DNA of 64,000 nucleotides from Streptomyces marianii (GTDB lineage: Bacteria > Actinomycetota > Actinomycetes > Streptomycetales > Streptomycetaceae): assembly GCF_005795905.1 (NCBI RefSeq), contig NZ_VAWE01000001.1:2700501-2764500 (forward strand), given 5' to 3'. Positions within the stretch are counted from its first letter, which is position 1. Each line of letters begins with the position of its first letter. The translations under genes and the position numbers were made by a program. The notes beneath the pieces are model-generated. The model was not told the DNA's origin. It made no database searches and worked only from the letters and a program-made list of their open reading frames with translations. Below are positions 8,006-16,525 of this stretch, piece after piece.

Positions 8006-8974
8006 TCAGCGGAGCACGTCCGGCTCCTTCGCGAGCCTCTCCAGGCAGTCGACCACGGCCCGGCGCTCCGCGTCCGGCAGGTCCGGGCCGTACGGATCGT
8101 GCGCCGCCTCCTCCGGAAGGATGCCCTCCCAGACCGCCGCCCACAGCATGCGCTGCACATAGCCCTCGACGGGGTCGAGGAAGGTGGCCTCGGCGAAGGC
8201 GTCGAGCCGCGCCGAGGCCCGGACGAACGCGGTGTGGTCACCCGCGCGCCAGGCGTCCAGCACCGCGGTCGTCAGCGGTACGCGGGCCGCCGCGATACCG
8301 ACGAGTGCCGAGTCGGCGCCCCACATCAGCGAGGGCCCGAACATCCGGTCCTCACCGGTGACGACGAGCTTCCCGGTGGGCTGGGCCGCGCGGATCGCGT
8401 CCTGGCAGGCCATCGCCCGGTCCAGGGTGGCGAGTTTGAGGCCGGCCGCGGAGGGCAGACCGAGGAGCCTGCCGACCAGCCGCGGCGGATAGGGGTATCC
8501 GCCCGCCTCGCCGTGCAGGAAGAAGCCGAGCACGGGAAGGCCGCTCGCGGCGGCCGCCTCCTCGTGGAGGGCGACGGCGGCGTCCTCGTCACCGGCCAGC
8601 AGGGCCGACGGGTAGACCATGACGGCGTCCGCGCCCCCCTCGGCCGCCTGCACGGCCATCGCGACCGTGGCGTCCACCGCGTCGCGCGGCCGCCCGGCCC
8701 GCACGGACCGCGGCACGCCCACGCCCGCCACGACCGGCCCGTCCACCGCCGACCGCCACACCGCGAGGACCCGGCGGCGGTCCTCCTCGGAGAGGTGGAG
8801 TCCGCGGCCCGTGTGCGCCCAGACGGCGACGCCGCCGACCGGCTGGCCGGCGACGTGCCCGGCGTAGCCGCGCAGCGCGGCGAAGTCGACGACTCCCCGC
8901 CCGTCCATGGGGGTTGCGACCGCGGGCAGCACGGTGCCGCGGAGCCGGCGCACCAGCAGGTCCGTCGCGGACAT
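8006..8974 (-). CDS. dihydrodipicolinate synthase / N-acetylneuraminate lyase family protein
   Basis: 322-aa class I aldolase-type TIM barrel. The Schiff-base lysine is in AAGLKLATLD (Lys180). The usual catalytic Tyr motif (YNxP, before the Lys) is replaced by FFLHGEAGGYPYPP around residues 151-164, so proton relay differs from DapA or NanA. Likely acts on a 2-oxo acid or related sugar-acid substrate, but not as classical DapA. ATG at 8974 is divergent from the luciferase-like gene; the 83-bp gap carries the best copy of the cluster palindrome and can serve both genes. Confidence 0.8.
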   Translation of the reverse strand: MSATDLLVRRLRGTVLPAVATPMDGRGVVDFAALRGYAGHVAGQPVGGVAVWAHTGRGLHLSEEDRRRVLAVWRSAVDGPVVAGVGVPRSVRAGRPRDAVDATVAMAVQAAEGGADAVMVYPSALLAGDEDAAVALHEEAAAASGLPVLGFFLHGEAGGYPYPPRLVGRLLGLPSAAGLKLATLDRAMACQDAIRAAQPTGKLVVTGEDRMFGPSLMWGADSALVGIAAARVPLTTAVLDAWRAGDHTAFVRASARLDAFAEATFLDPVEGYVQRMLWAAVWEGILPEEAAHDPYGPDLPDAERRAVVDCLERLAKEPDVLR

Positions 8975-9018
8975 GGGCGTTCTCTCCTGTCTGTTGCGGT
9001 CGTCGCCGCTACGCTAGC

Positions 9019-9040
9019 CTTTACGGTCCGGACCGTAAAG
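9019..9040. promoter_or_regulatory. operator site 3, perfect 22-bp palindrome
   Basis: The core TTTACGGTCCGGACCGTAAA (9020-9039), flanked by C and G, is a perfect dyad of two 11-bp arms. It lies 17 nt upstream of the luciferase-like ATG and 44 nt upstream of the divergent DapA-like ATG. It is the strongest member of the four-site family. Confidence 0.75.
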
Positions 9041-9057
9041 GAAGGGATTCCGCTCCC

Positions 9058-10026
9058 ATGCGCCTCGGCCTCTACGTCAATCTCTATGCCGACAAGGCCG
9101 ATCGGCCACGGCTCGCCGACGCGGTGGAGCAGGTCCGCCTCGCCGAACAGGCCGGGTTCGCCTGGGTCGTGCTGGGCGAGCGCCATCTGCACCGGCCCGG
9201 CTACCACGAGGCGCTCACCTCCCTGGCCTATCTCGCCGCGCACACCGAGCGGATCGGGCTGGCGACGGCCGGGCTGATCGCTCCGGTCTACCAGCCGGTG
9301 TGGCTCGCCGAGACGCTCGCGCACATCGACGTACTGTCGGGCGGCCGGCTCACCGCGGGGTTCGTCCTGGGCTACCGGCCCGAGGAGTTCGCGCTGTTCG
9401 GCACCCGGCCGGAGCAGCGCGTGCCGCGCTTCGAGGAGTGCCTGGAACTGCTCACCCGGCTGTGGACCGAGGACGAGGTGACGTTCGAGGGCCGCTGGAC
9501 CCGTGTCGACGGGGCGTACCTGTCACCGCGGCCCGTGCAGGATCCGAGGCCCCGGATCTGGAACGGCGGCCGGGTGCCCGCCGCGCTGGAGCGCACGGCC
9601 CGGATGTGCGACGGCTGGACCACGTCCTTCAACGAGACGGACGAGGAACTGCCCGGGAAGATCCGCGCCTACCGGTCGTACCCGCAGGGTCCGGCCTCAC
9701 TGGGCGCCGAGGTCATCGTCTGCCGCGAAGGGTACGCGGCCGCGACCACGCAGCGGGCGCGGGCGGCGCTGGAGCGACCGCTGCGGGGGCTGTACGACGC
9801 GTACGGCGACTGGAAGCGCACGTCGGCCGACGCGGCGCGCTATGCCCAGCAGTGGGACGACATCGCGGCCCGCTCGGTGATCGGCTCGCCCGGCGAGTGC
9901 CGGGAACGGATCGGCCGTTACGCGGAGATGGGTGCGGACGGGCTGGTCCTGCGCGTGCAGCCGCCTGGGATGGCGCAGGCGGACGCCCTGCGGGCCATCG
10001 AGGCGTTCGGGGATCTCGGGGTCTGA
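9058..10026 (+). CDS. LLM-class (bacterial luciferase-like) flavin-dependent oxidoreductase
   Basis: 322 aa with the TIM-barrel luciferase/F420-monooxygenase pattern: MRLGLYVNLYADK, AEQAGFAWVVLGERHLHRPG, ERIGLATAGLIAPVYQPVWLAE, and LSGGRLTAGFVLGYRPEEF. It probably uses FMNH2 or F420H2 to oxidise a small molecule; the two cofactors cannot be separated by eye. ATG at 9058 after GGAAGGGA. It is a single-gene unit directly behind operator site 3 and so probably follows the regulator of the cluster. It converges on the ABC transporter operon. Confidence 0.83.
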   Translation: MRLGLYVNLYADKADRPRLADAVEQVRLAEQAGFAWVVLGERHLHRPGYHEALTSLAYLAAHTERIGLATAGLIAPVYQPVWLAETLAHIDVLSGGRLTAGFVLGYRPEEFALFGTRPEQRVPRFEECLELLTRLWTEDEVTFEGRWTRVDGAYLSPRPVQDPRPRIWNGGRVPAALERTARMCDGWTTSFNETDEELPGKIRAYRSYPQGPASLGAEVIVCREGYAAATTQRARAALERPLRGLYDAYGDWKRTSADAARYAQQWDDIAARSVIGSPGECRERIGRYAEMGADGLVLRVQPPGMAQADALRAIEAFGDLGV

Positions 10027-10392
10027 CCGCGCAGCCGCGTCTGACGGCGGAGAGCCGCGTGCGGCGGCGCGCCGGACGGACCGGTCCGGCGCGGTGCTGG
10101 CGGGAGCCGGTCGGCAGGGCGTCCACGGCGCCGTTCGGCAGGGCGTCCATGGCGCCGTTCGGGATCTGGGCGCGGTCCGGCTCGTCCAGGCTGGCCGGCG
10201 GTACCCGGCCCTGTCCGATGCGCGGACCGAGGAGGACGGCGTCTCCGAACCGGAGGCGATGCGGTGTGCGCCGCTCTCGGCGACGAGGCGCGTGAGGTGA
10301 GGCGCCGTCACATGGGTGCCGAAGGTCTCCAGCACCGGGCCGGGACAGAGCGCGGCGGCCTCGGCGACCGTCGCCGGGCGCGGCCGGGTCAC
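10027..10392 (-). pseudogene. 362-bp gap with a coupled but unrecognised, probably decayed ORF
   Basis: A GTG at 10392 overlaps the permease stop (GTGA), so ribosomes leaving the permease could continue into this ORF. Its first about 45 codons look coding (VTRPRPATVAEAAALCPGPV, then LETFGTHVTAPHLTRLVAES). It then passes through a tandem 24-bp repeat and runs on antisense into the luciferase-like gene without stopping until 9697, which suggests a lost 3' end. No family recognised. Nothing else is visible in the gap. Confidence 0.3.
10113..10160. repeat. tandem 24-bp direct repeat, two copies
   Basis: Copies 10113-10136 and 10137-10160 differ at one position (c/t). They lie downstream of the luciferase-like gene inside the decayed coupled ORF, where each copy encodes eight residues (TAPWTPCR). 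Confidence 0.7.
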
Positions 10393-11285
10393 GACTTGAG
10401 CCCGGAGGTGGCGATCGAGTCGGTGAGGTAGCGCTGGAGCAGTCCGAAGACGAGGAGGCAGGGGATGACGGTGATGGTCGCTCCGGCCATGATCTGGTTG
10501 ATCGCCACGTTCTCCCCCTCCAGGGTCGCGAGTCCGACGGTCAGGGTGCGCATCTCCTCCGACTGGCCGATGACCAGCGGCCAGAGGAAGTCGTTCCAGT
10601 GCCACAGGAAGACGAACACGCCCAGCGTGGCGAGCACGGGCCGGATCAGGGGCACCACGACCGTCGTGTAGATACGCCATTCGGAGGCGCCGTCGATCTT
10701 CGCGGCCTCGAACAGCTCGTCGGGCAGCTGCACGATGAACTGGCGCATCAGGAACACGGCCTGCGAGTTCGCGAGCGTCGGCACGATCAGGCCCCAGTAC
10801 GTGTCCACGCCGCCCAGTTCCGAGACGAGGATGTAGTACGGGATGAGGGTGGCCTGGAACGGCACCATCAGCGTCGCCAGGAACGACCAGAACAGGATCT
10901 CCCGGCCGGGGAAGCGCTTCTTGGCGAACGCGTAGCCGGCCATCGACGAGAACAGCAGGATGAGCAGCACCGACACCAGCGAGTACACGAGCGAGTTGAC
11001 GGCCCAGCGGGTGATGTCGGCGTTCTCCAGGACGTCCGTGAAGTTCGCGAACGTGGCGCGGGTGACGTCGAAGGCGCCCGGGAGGGTCTGGCCCCCGGCG
11101 GGGGCGAACGCCACCAGCACCATGACCACGAACGGCGTGACGGTCACCACGGCGACCAGGACGAGCAGCAGGGGCAGGCCCAGCCGGGCCGACGGCGGCC
11201 GCGGGGCCCGTGCCGTCCCGGCCGGGGTCGCGGCCGGGGGCACGGGGGCCACGGGCCGTTCGGCGGATGTGGAGGGGGTCGCCAT
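10389..11285 (-). CDS. sugar-type ABC transporter permease (MalG-like)
   Basis: 298 aa, binding-protein-dependent inner-membrane permease of the CUT1/MalG class. About six membrane spans are visible, starting with LGLPLLLVLVAVVTVTPFVV, and the EAA loop for ATPase contact is EAAKIDGASEWRIY, followed by the conserved VVVPLIRPVLAT. An N-terminal Pro/Ala-rich cytosolic extension is typical of actinomycete MalG homologues. It starts at ATG 11285, overlapping the stop of the first permease by 1 nt. No ATPase gene is present; in Streptomyces such importers usually share the general ATPase MsiK. Confidence 0.9.
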   Translation of the reverse strand: MATPSTSAERPVAPVPPAATPAGTARAPRPPSARLGLPLLLVLVAVVTVTPFVVMVLVAFAPAGGQTLPGAFDVTRATFANFTDVLENADITRWAVNSLVYSLVSVLLILLFSSMAGYAFAKKRFPGREILFWSFLATLMVPFQATLIPYYILVSELGGVDTYWGLIVPTLANSQAVFLMRQFIVQLPDELFEAAKIDGASEWRIYTTVVVPLIRPVLATLGVFVFLWHWNDFLWPLVIGQSEEMRTLTVGLATLEGENVAINQIMAGATITVIPCLLVFGLLQRYLTDSIATSGLKS

Positions 11286-12295
11286 CAGTCCGCATCCCTT
11301 CCGATGAGCCTCCGCTGGACGAGCGAGAAGACGAGGACGACGAGGAACAGGACCAGGCCGACCGCGCTGGCGTAGCCGAAGTCGAAGAACTTGAAGCCCG
11401 AGTCGTAGAGGAAGTACACGAGCGAGTAGCTGGCGCGGACCGGGCCGCCGGCCGTCATGACGTACATGGCGTCGAAGACCTGGAAGCCGAGGATCGCCTC
11501 GATGACGAGGACGAAGAACAGCACCGGCCGCAGCAGGGGCAGCGTCACCCAGCGGAAGCGCTGCCAGCCGCTCGCGCCGTCGATGGTGGCGGCTTCGGTG
11601 ACCTCGCGCGGGATGGACTGGAGTCCGGCGAGCAGGATGAGCATGGAGTAGCCGAAGCCCTTCCACGCGGAGGCGGCGGCGATGGACGGCAGGACCAGGG
11701 ACTCGCTGCCGAGGAAGTCGACGGGGCCGACGCCGATGACGCCGAGTGAGGCGTTGAGCAGCCCGTCCTGGACCTCGTAGATCCACTTCCAGATGACGGC
11801 GGCCAGCACGATGCTGGTGACGTACGGGAGGAAGAACAGCCCGCGGAAGAAGCCGCGCATCCAGAGGGTGCGGTGGAGCAGCACGGCGGTGCCGAGGGCG
11901 AGGGCGACGGTCATCGGCACGTACAGGACCGTGTAGACGGCGGTGACGCCGAGGCTCTCCCAGAACAGGTCGTCGCCGAGGAGCCGGGTGTAGTTCCCGG
12001 CCCCGATGAACGTCCATTCCCCGCTGAGCCGGTAGTCGGTGACGGAGAGGAACGCCGCACCGAGCGTCGGCCCGAAGCGGAACACGACGAACAGCACGAG
12101 CATCGGCGCGACGAAAGCGAGGCCGGCGAGTGCCTCGCGCCGCCGCAGGATCCGGCTCCGTGCCCCGGGGGCGGGGCGGCCGGGGCCGCTCCGGTCCCCC
12201 GGGCCGGTGGCCTTCGCACCGGGTGGCCGGCCGCTCGTTCCGGGCAGTCCGTCCCCCTCGTCCGGGGCGATCGAGTCGGTGGCGGTCCTTCTCAA
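11285..12295 (-). CDS. sugar-type ABC transporter permease (MalF-like)
   Basis: 336 aa, partner permease of the CUT1 class, with membrane spans from about residue 55 (ALAGLAFVAPMLVLFVVFRF) and EAA loop EAATIDGASGWQRFRW followed by VTLPLLRPVLFF. TTG start at 12295 overlaps the stop of the binding-protein gene by 4 nt (TTGA), and its own stop overlaps the next ATG. The strict coupling makes the three transport genes one operon. Confidence 0.9.
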   Translation of the reverse strand: MRRTATDSIAPDEGDGLPGTSGRPPGAKATGPGDRSGPGRPAPGARSRILRRREALAGLAFVAPMLVLFVVFRFGPTLGAAFLSVTDYRLSGEWTFIGAGNYTRLLGDDLFWESLGVTAVYTVLYVPMTVALALGTAVLLHRTLWMRGFFRGLFFLPYVTSIVLAAVIWKWIYEVQDGLLNASLGVIGVGPVDFLGSESLVLPSIAAASAWKGFGYSMLILLAGLQSIPREVTEAATIDGASGWQRFRWVTLPLLRPVLFFVLVIEAILGFQVFDAMYVMTAGGPVRASYSLVYFLYDSGFKFFDFGYASAVGLVLFLVVLVFSLVQRRLIGRDAD

Positions 12296-13554
12296 CGCTG
12301 ACGCGCCAGCAACTCGTCGGCCTCGGCGGCCGCCGCGTCCAGGGCCGCCTTGGGGCTCTTCTTCCCGGTCAGCGCGGCCTGGATCTCCGGGCTGATCAGC
12401 GCCATCAGCTGACGCGCCGCCGGATTCGGCTCACCCGGATAGGTGTGGTTGAGCGCCTCCTGGTACTCCTTGGCGTAGGTGCTGTCGTTCGGGACCGTCA
12501 CGTCGGTCCGCGGGGAGAAGAAGCCGCCGGCCTTGCCCATGGACTCGATCTGCGCCGGCTCGACCATGTAGGCGATGAACTTCTCGGCACCCGTCACGTT
12601 CCCGGACCTGGCGTTGATGCCGAGCCCGCCTGGCATGCCGAAGCAGACCTGCTTGCCGGGCCCGGTGAGGGCGGGGCCGACGATCACGTTGCCCTTGCCC
12701 CATGCCTTCTCGGCCAGTACGGCGTCGGCGGGCGTGTTGGTGTAGCCCATGGCGACCTGCTGCTTGCCGAGCGCCTGGTCGGTGAAGAGGTTGGCGTTGT
12801 TCATGGCGGACCTCGGCACGGCCCCGCTCCTGTACAGGTCGACGAGGAAGGACAGCGCCTCGACGCCCTCGGGACCGTTGAAGGCGGCCTTCTTGCCGCC
12901 GTCGTCGAAGACCCTGCCGCCCGCCTGCCAGAGCAGCGGGTAGAAGCTCATGTTGAGCGAGGCCTCGTTGCTCGCGGAGTAGTCGAGCGTGGACGCGCCG
13001 GCCTGCTTCAGCTTCGGGGCCGCGGCCCTGATGGCGTCCCAGGTCGCGGGCGGCTCGGCGATGCCCGCCTTCTCCAGCAGCTTCTTGTTGTAGAGAGTGC
13101 TGGTGACGGTGTGATAGATCGGTGCAGCGTACACCTTGCCGTCCTGGCTCATCGCCTCCAGGGCGTTCGGGCGGAAGGCGCTCCTGGCCTTCTCGATGGC
13201 CCGGTCGACCGGGCGGATCGCGCCGTTCGCCTGGTACTGCGGAATCTGGTCGGGCCCGAGCAGGACCACGTCCGGGCCCTTGCCGCTGCCGAAGGCGGTG
13301 GCGAGCTTCTGGTCGCGGTTCTCCCAGGGCAGCTGTTCGATGCGGAGGTCGACGCCCTTCTCCTTCGTTTCGAACCCTCTCTCGATCCCGTCCCAGTACG
13401 CCGCATTGGCCTTCGGATCCATGATCACCGGGTACATCCACACGGTGACCTTCTTGGACTCGGCGCCGCTGTCGCCGCCGCATCCGGCGACCGTGAGCGT
13501 GGTGAGCGTGAGCAGTGCGAGAGGAGCGGTGGCGCGCTTGAACCCTGTCTTCAT
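12292..13554 (-). CDS. extracellular solute-binding lipoprotein, family 1 (sugar ABC importer)
   Basis: 420 aa. The N-terminus is a lipoprotein signal with lipobox LTVAGC, so mature protein is anchored by Cys25 in the outer leaflet. The body is a cluster B/family 1 binding protein (KVTVWMYPVIMDPKANAAYW, YAAPIYHTVTSTLYNKKLLE, PATWDAIRAAAPKLKQAG). ATG at 13554 with GGAGG upstream; operator site 4 lies 53 nt before it. The ligand is probably a glycoside, oligosaccharide or amino sugar, to be processed by the aminotransferase, lyase and amidohydrolase encoded next to it; the exact ligand cannot be inferred. Confidence 0.9.
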   Translation of the reverse strand: MKTGFKRATAPLALLTLTTLTVAGCGGDSGAESKKVTVWMYPVIMDPKANAAYWDGIERGFETKEKGVDLRIEQLPWENRDQKLATAFGSGKGPDVVLLGPDQIPQYQANGAIRPVDRAIEKARSAFRPNALEAMSQDGKVYAAPIYHTVTSTLYNKKLLEKAGIAEPPATWDAIRAAAPKLKQAGASTLDYSASNEASLNMSFYPLLWQAGGRVFDDGGKKAAFNGPEGVEALSFLVDLYRSGAVPRSAMNNANLFTDQALGKQQVAMGYTNTPADAVLAEKAWGKGNVIVGPALTGPGKQVCFGMPGGLGINARSGNVTGAEKFIAYMVEPAQIESMGKAGGFFSPRTDVTVPNDSTYAKEYQEALNHTYPGEPNPAARQLMALISPEIQAALTGKKSPKAALDAAAAEADELLARQR

Positions 13555-13605
13555 GGGGGCCTCCGGAAGCCCTGGGGACCTGGGGAAACGAGCGAAGAGC
13601 CCGGC

Positions 13606-13627
13606 ACTTTCGGCCTGGGCCGAAAGT
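13606..13627. promoter_or_regulatory. operator site 4, perfect 10-bp arms
   Basis: Arms ACTTTCGGCC and GGCCGAAAGT flank a central TG. On the minus strand the core reads TTTCGGCCCAGGCCGAAA, nearly the site at 5183. It lies 52-73 bp upstream of the binding-protein start. A half-site CGGCCGAAAG recurs at 13693-13702. Confidence 0.7.
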
Positions 13628-13660
13628 AACCGGGCAGTTTTGGGCTGTCAATGCTCCCTC

Positions 13661-13685
13661 AACACCTGCTCCGCGTGCAGGTGTT
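13661..13685. promoter_or_regulatory. inverted repeat, function unclear
   Basis: AACACCTGC (13661-13669) and GCAGGTGTT (13677-13685) with a 7-nt loop. It sits upstream of the transporter operon beyond operator 4, about 300 bp after the Ku stop, so it is more likely a regulator site than a Ku terminator. Confidence 0.4.
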
Positions 13686-13986
13686 ACGGCATCGGCCGAA
13701 AGGCGTAGTGCGAACGCCGCGGCAGGGGCGGCCGTGCCCGAGCACGTTCTCCCGGAGCGGCTGCGCACCGACGGGCGGGAGTGGGGGCGGGGGCGGGGGC
13801 GGGGCAGGCAGGACCGGGGAGCGGGGGCGGGAGGGCGCACGGTCCGGGCGGCCGCGCCGGGGCCCCCTGCGCCGGCGGGAGTCCGTACCCGGGCGGCGGC
13901 ACCTCGGCGCCAGCACCCGGGACGAGCACCGGCCCCGACGCCCGTGACCCGAACGGCACCCCGGGCGACCGCCCGCCACGGAGCTT
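13686..13986. other. gene-free gap, G-rich low complexity
   Basis: Between the transporter promoter region and the Ku stop. Contains runs of GGGGGC repeats around 13785-13830 that could form G-quadruplexes on the plus strand. A 91-codon Pro/Ala/Gly-rich frame on the minus strand (13684-13959) is better explained by composition than by a gene. Confidence 0.5.
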
Positions 13987-14997
13987 TCAGGACGCGCGCT
14001 TCCTGGCGGCGGCCTTCTTCGCCGCCGTCTTCTTGGCCGAGGACTTCGAGGACGCCGCCTTCGACGAGCCGGCCGCGGCCGTCTTCTTCGCCGCCGCCTT
14101 CTTGGCCGCCGGTCCGGCGGCCGTCTTCTTCGCCGCCTCCTTCGACGCGGTCTTCTTCGCCGCCGCCTTCTTGCGCGACTTCAGCTCCGTGACCGGTGCG
14201 GAGACCTCCGCCGCCTCGTCACCGCGGGCCTCCTTCGCCGCCCGCACGCTGCTCTCCAGTGCGGCCATCAGGTCGATGACCCTGCCGCCGCCCGTCGGCG
14301 CGGGCTGGGGCTCCAGTTCGACGCCCTCCGCCTTCGCGGCGATCAGCTCCTCCACCGCCTGCCGGTAGTCGTCGTGGAGCGAGTCGAGGTCGACGTCGCC
14401 GAGCGTGTCCATCAGCGCGTCGGCCAGGTCGAGTTCCGCGTCGCGGATCGTGACGTCCGTCTCGGGTGCGACCCCCTCCGGCCGGCGGACCTCGTCGGGC
14501 CAGAGCAGGCCGTGCATCGCGATCACGTCGTCGACGACGCGGAGCATGCCCAGCCGCTCCCGCCCCCGAAGGGCGAACTTGGCCAGTCCGACCTTCTTGC
14601 TCCGTTTGAGGGCTTCCCGCAGCAGCGTGTACGGCTTGGCCGCGGGCACGCCGTTCGCCGCGAGGTAGTACGCGCCGTCGATCTGGAGCGGATCGATCTC
14701 CGAGGCCGGGACGAAGGCGACGATGTCGATCGTCTTCGTGGTCGGCAGCGGCAGCGAGGCCAGGTCCTCGTCGGTGATGGGGATCATCGTCCCGTCCGCG
14801 TCCTCGTACGCCTTCCCGATCTCCGCCTGCGGTACTTCCTGGTCGTCCAGCTCACAGACCTTGCGGTACCGGATGCGCCCGCCGTCCTGGGTGTGGATCT
14901 GACGGAAGGAGACCGAGCGGCTCTCCGTGGCGTTCACGAGCTTGATCGGAATGCTGACCAGCCCGAAGGAGATCGCGCCGTTCCAGATGGATCGCAC
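13987..14997 (-). CDS. ku: non-homologous end joining protein Ku
   Basis: 336 aa. Bacterial Ku homodimers thread onto double-strand DNA ends and recruit LigD. The Ku core begins MRSIWNGAISFGLVSIPIKL (GTG start 14997 chosen because Ku proteins begin here). It includes YRKVCELDDQEVP and KPYTLLREALKRSKKVGLAK, and continues to about residue 255. The C-terminus is a lysine/alanine-rich tail (AKKTASKEAAKK and similar units), as in many actinomycete Ku proteins, suited to DNA contact. It is divergent from a LigD polymerase gene, with 50 bp between starts. Confidence 0.95.
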   Translation of the reverse strand: MRSIWNGAISFGLVSIPIKLVNATESRSVSFRQIHTQDGGRIRYRKVCELDDQEVPQAEIGKAYEDADGTMIPITDEDLASLPLPTTKTIDIVAFVPASEIDPLQIDGAYYLAANGVPAAKPYTLLREALKRSKKVGLAKFALRGRERLGMLRVVDDVIAMHGLLWPDEVRRPEGVAPETDVTIRDAELDLADALMDTLGDVDLDSLHDDYRQAVEELIAAKAEGVELEPQPAPTGGGRVIDLMAALESSVRAAKEARGDEAAEVSAPVTELKSRKKAAAKKTASKEAAKKTAAGPAAKKAAAKKTAAAGSSKAASSKSSAKKTAAKKAAARKRAS

Positions 14998-15047
14998 CGT
15001 TCCATCCCTTTCATCCGATACATAGGGATTCATGGGATTCTCATCGT

Positions 15048-15932
15048 ATGACGCCCATCACCGAGGTGGAGGGGCGGCGTCTGGCCCTCAGCAATCTGGA
15101 GAAGGTGCTCCATCCGGCCACCGGGACCACCAAGGGCGAGGTGCTGCACTACTACGCCACCATCGCGGATGCGATCCTCACGCATCTGCGGGACCGGCCG
15201 CTGTCCTTCCTCCGCTATCCCGACGGCCCGGACGGCCAGCTGTTCTTCACCAAGAACCCGCCACCCGGCACCCCCGACTGGGTGGAGGTCGCCGAGGTGC
15301 CGCGCTCCTCCCGCGAGACCGGCGAGCAGGTGGTCGTCCAGGACCTGCCGTCCCTGATGTGGGCGGCGAACCTGGTCGTGGAGTTCCACACGCCCCAGTG
15401 GAAGGCGGACCGGCCGGCCTGGGCCGACCGGATGGTCCTCGATCTCGACCCCGGGGCTCCCGCCACCGTCGTGGAGTGCTGCGACGTGGCGCTGTGGCTG
15501 CGGGAGCGGCTGGCGGCCGACGGCCTGGGCGCGTACGCGAAGACCTCCGGCTCGAAGGGTCTGCACCTTCTGGTGCCGCTGGAGCCGACCCCGTCCGATG
15601 AGGTCTCGACGTATGCCAAGGGCCTGGCCGTGGAGGCCGAGGCGGCGCTGGGGGAACTGGTCGTGCACCGGATGGCGCGCGCCCTGCGACCGGGCAAGGT
15701 CTTCGTCGACCACAGCCAGAACTCCGCGGCCAAGACCACCGCCACGCCCTACACCCTGCGCGCCCGCACCGAGCCGACCGCGTCCGCGCCCGTCACCTGG
15801 GACGAGGTCGAGGGCTGCGGGTCGCCCGACGATCTGGTCCTCCGTCTGGGCGACATCCCGGCGAGGCTCGACCGGTACGGGGATCTGCTCGCGCCGCTGG
15901 CCGACCCCGCCGCGGCGGGCACGCTGCCGTGA
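15048..15932 (+). CDS. ligD: LigD-type polymerase/primase domain protein (NHEJ)
   Basis: 294 aa, a stand-alone LigD POL domain (archaeo-eukaryotic primase fold), which fills and adds nucleotides at broken ends bridged by Ku. Signatures: LSNLEKVLHPATGTTKGEVL, the acidic metal motif MVLDLDPG (DxD), YAKTSGSKGLHLLVPL, and VFVDHSQNSAAKTTATPYTL. No ligase or phosphoesterase domain is fused, so a separate ligase is needed; an ATP-dependent ligase lies 3.4 kb downstream. ATG at 15048. Confidence 0.92.
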   Translation: MTPITEVEGRRLALSNLEKVLHPATGTTKGEVLHYYATIADAILTHLRDRPLSFLRYPDGPDGQLFFTKNPPPGTPDWVEVAEVPRSSRETGEQVVVQDLPSLMWAANLVVEFHTPQWKADRPAWADRMVLDLDPGAPATVVECCDVALWLRERLAADGLGAYAKTSGSKGLHLLVPLEPTPSDEVSTYAKGLAVEAEAALGELVVHRMARALRPGKVFVDHSQNSAAKTTATPYTLRARTEPTASAPVTWDEVEGCGSPDDLVLRLGDIPARLDRYGDLLAPLADPAAAGTLP

Positions 15933-16525
15933 CCCCCGCCCCGGGGGGACTGCGGCCCCGATGAAGCCCGCGCTCGCCCTCGCTACGCGGCGACACCAGC
16001 CGTGACCTGCGCGTTCGACACGACGACTCTCCGCCTTGCGATGCACCGCATCTGACGCCGCGCGCTGGTCCCCCAGGATTGCGGGACGGCCCTTTGCCCA
16101 GGTCACACTCCCGCCGGAGGCAGCGACACCCGGCATGCCTCGCTATGACCTCGAACGGGTCACCCAGGCCGGTTTCACCATCACGCCAGTTACGGAATCA
16201 CGTGGCACTCCAGCCTGATGCACCCGCCGGTACACGGTTGCGCGAAGGTCCGCGAGGAGGGTGAAGCACTCGAAAACCCTTGGATGAAACAGCCATTGAC
16301 TCACCTCGGGTCATGAGGTCCACCCCTCAGTACAGCTCACCCACACACCAACAGTCGAAATCATCCGCTCAACTATCGACCGACCTCCGGCTCCCAAGCG
16401 ATCAATATCGCTCATGGGTTACCAATTCCTCATGTTCATTGACGAGAACGCCGAGCCACCGGTCGTCGAATGGTATTCAGAGCCGAATGTCTGACTCGAT
16501 ATGACACCTGTGAGGGGGAGTCCAG
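15933..16525. other. 593-bp gap: dispersed repeat and promoter region of the receptor kinase
   Basis: Holds one copy of a dispersed intergenic repeat (16024-16095) and, from about 16280, a visibly less GC-rich stretch leading to the kinase gene (GAGGGGGAG 8 nt before ATG 16526). No convincing gene; short frames here have poor codon bias. Confidence 0.5.
16024..16095 (+). repeat. dispersed intergenic repeat, copy 1 (second copy at 54369)
   Basis: The first 40 bp (beginning CGACTCTCCGCC) match 54369-54408 at 37 positions, all three differences being T/C. The remaining part matches with one gap (GGATTGCGGGACGGCCCTT versus GGATTGCGGGGCAGCCCTT). Both copies are intergenic. Confidence 0.7.

Noticed and set aside
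13684..13959. 91-codon minus-strand ORF after Ku
   Set aside because: Low-complexity Pro/Gly/Ala sequence in a G-rich stretch, no ribosome site or recognisable domain.
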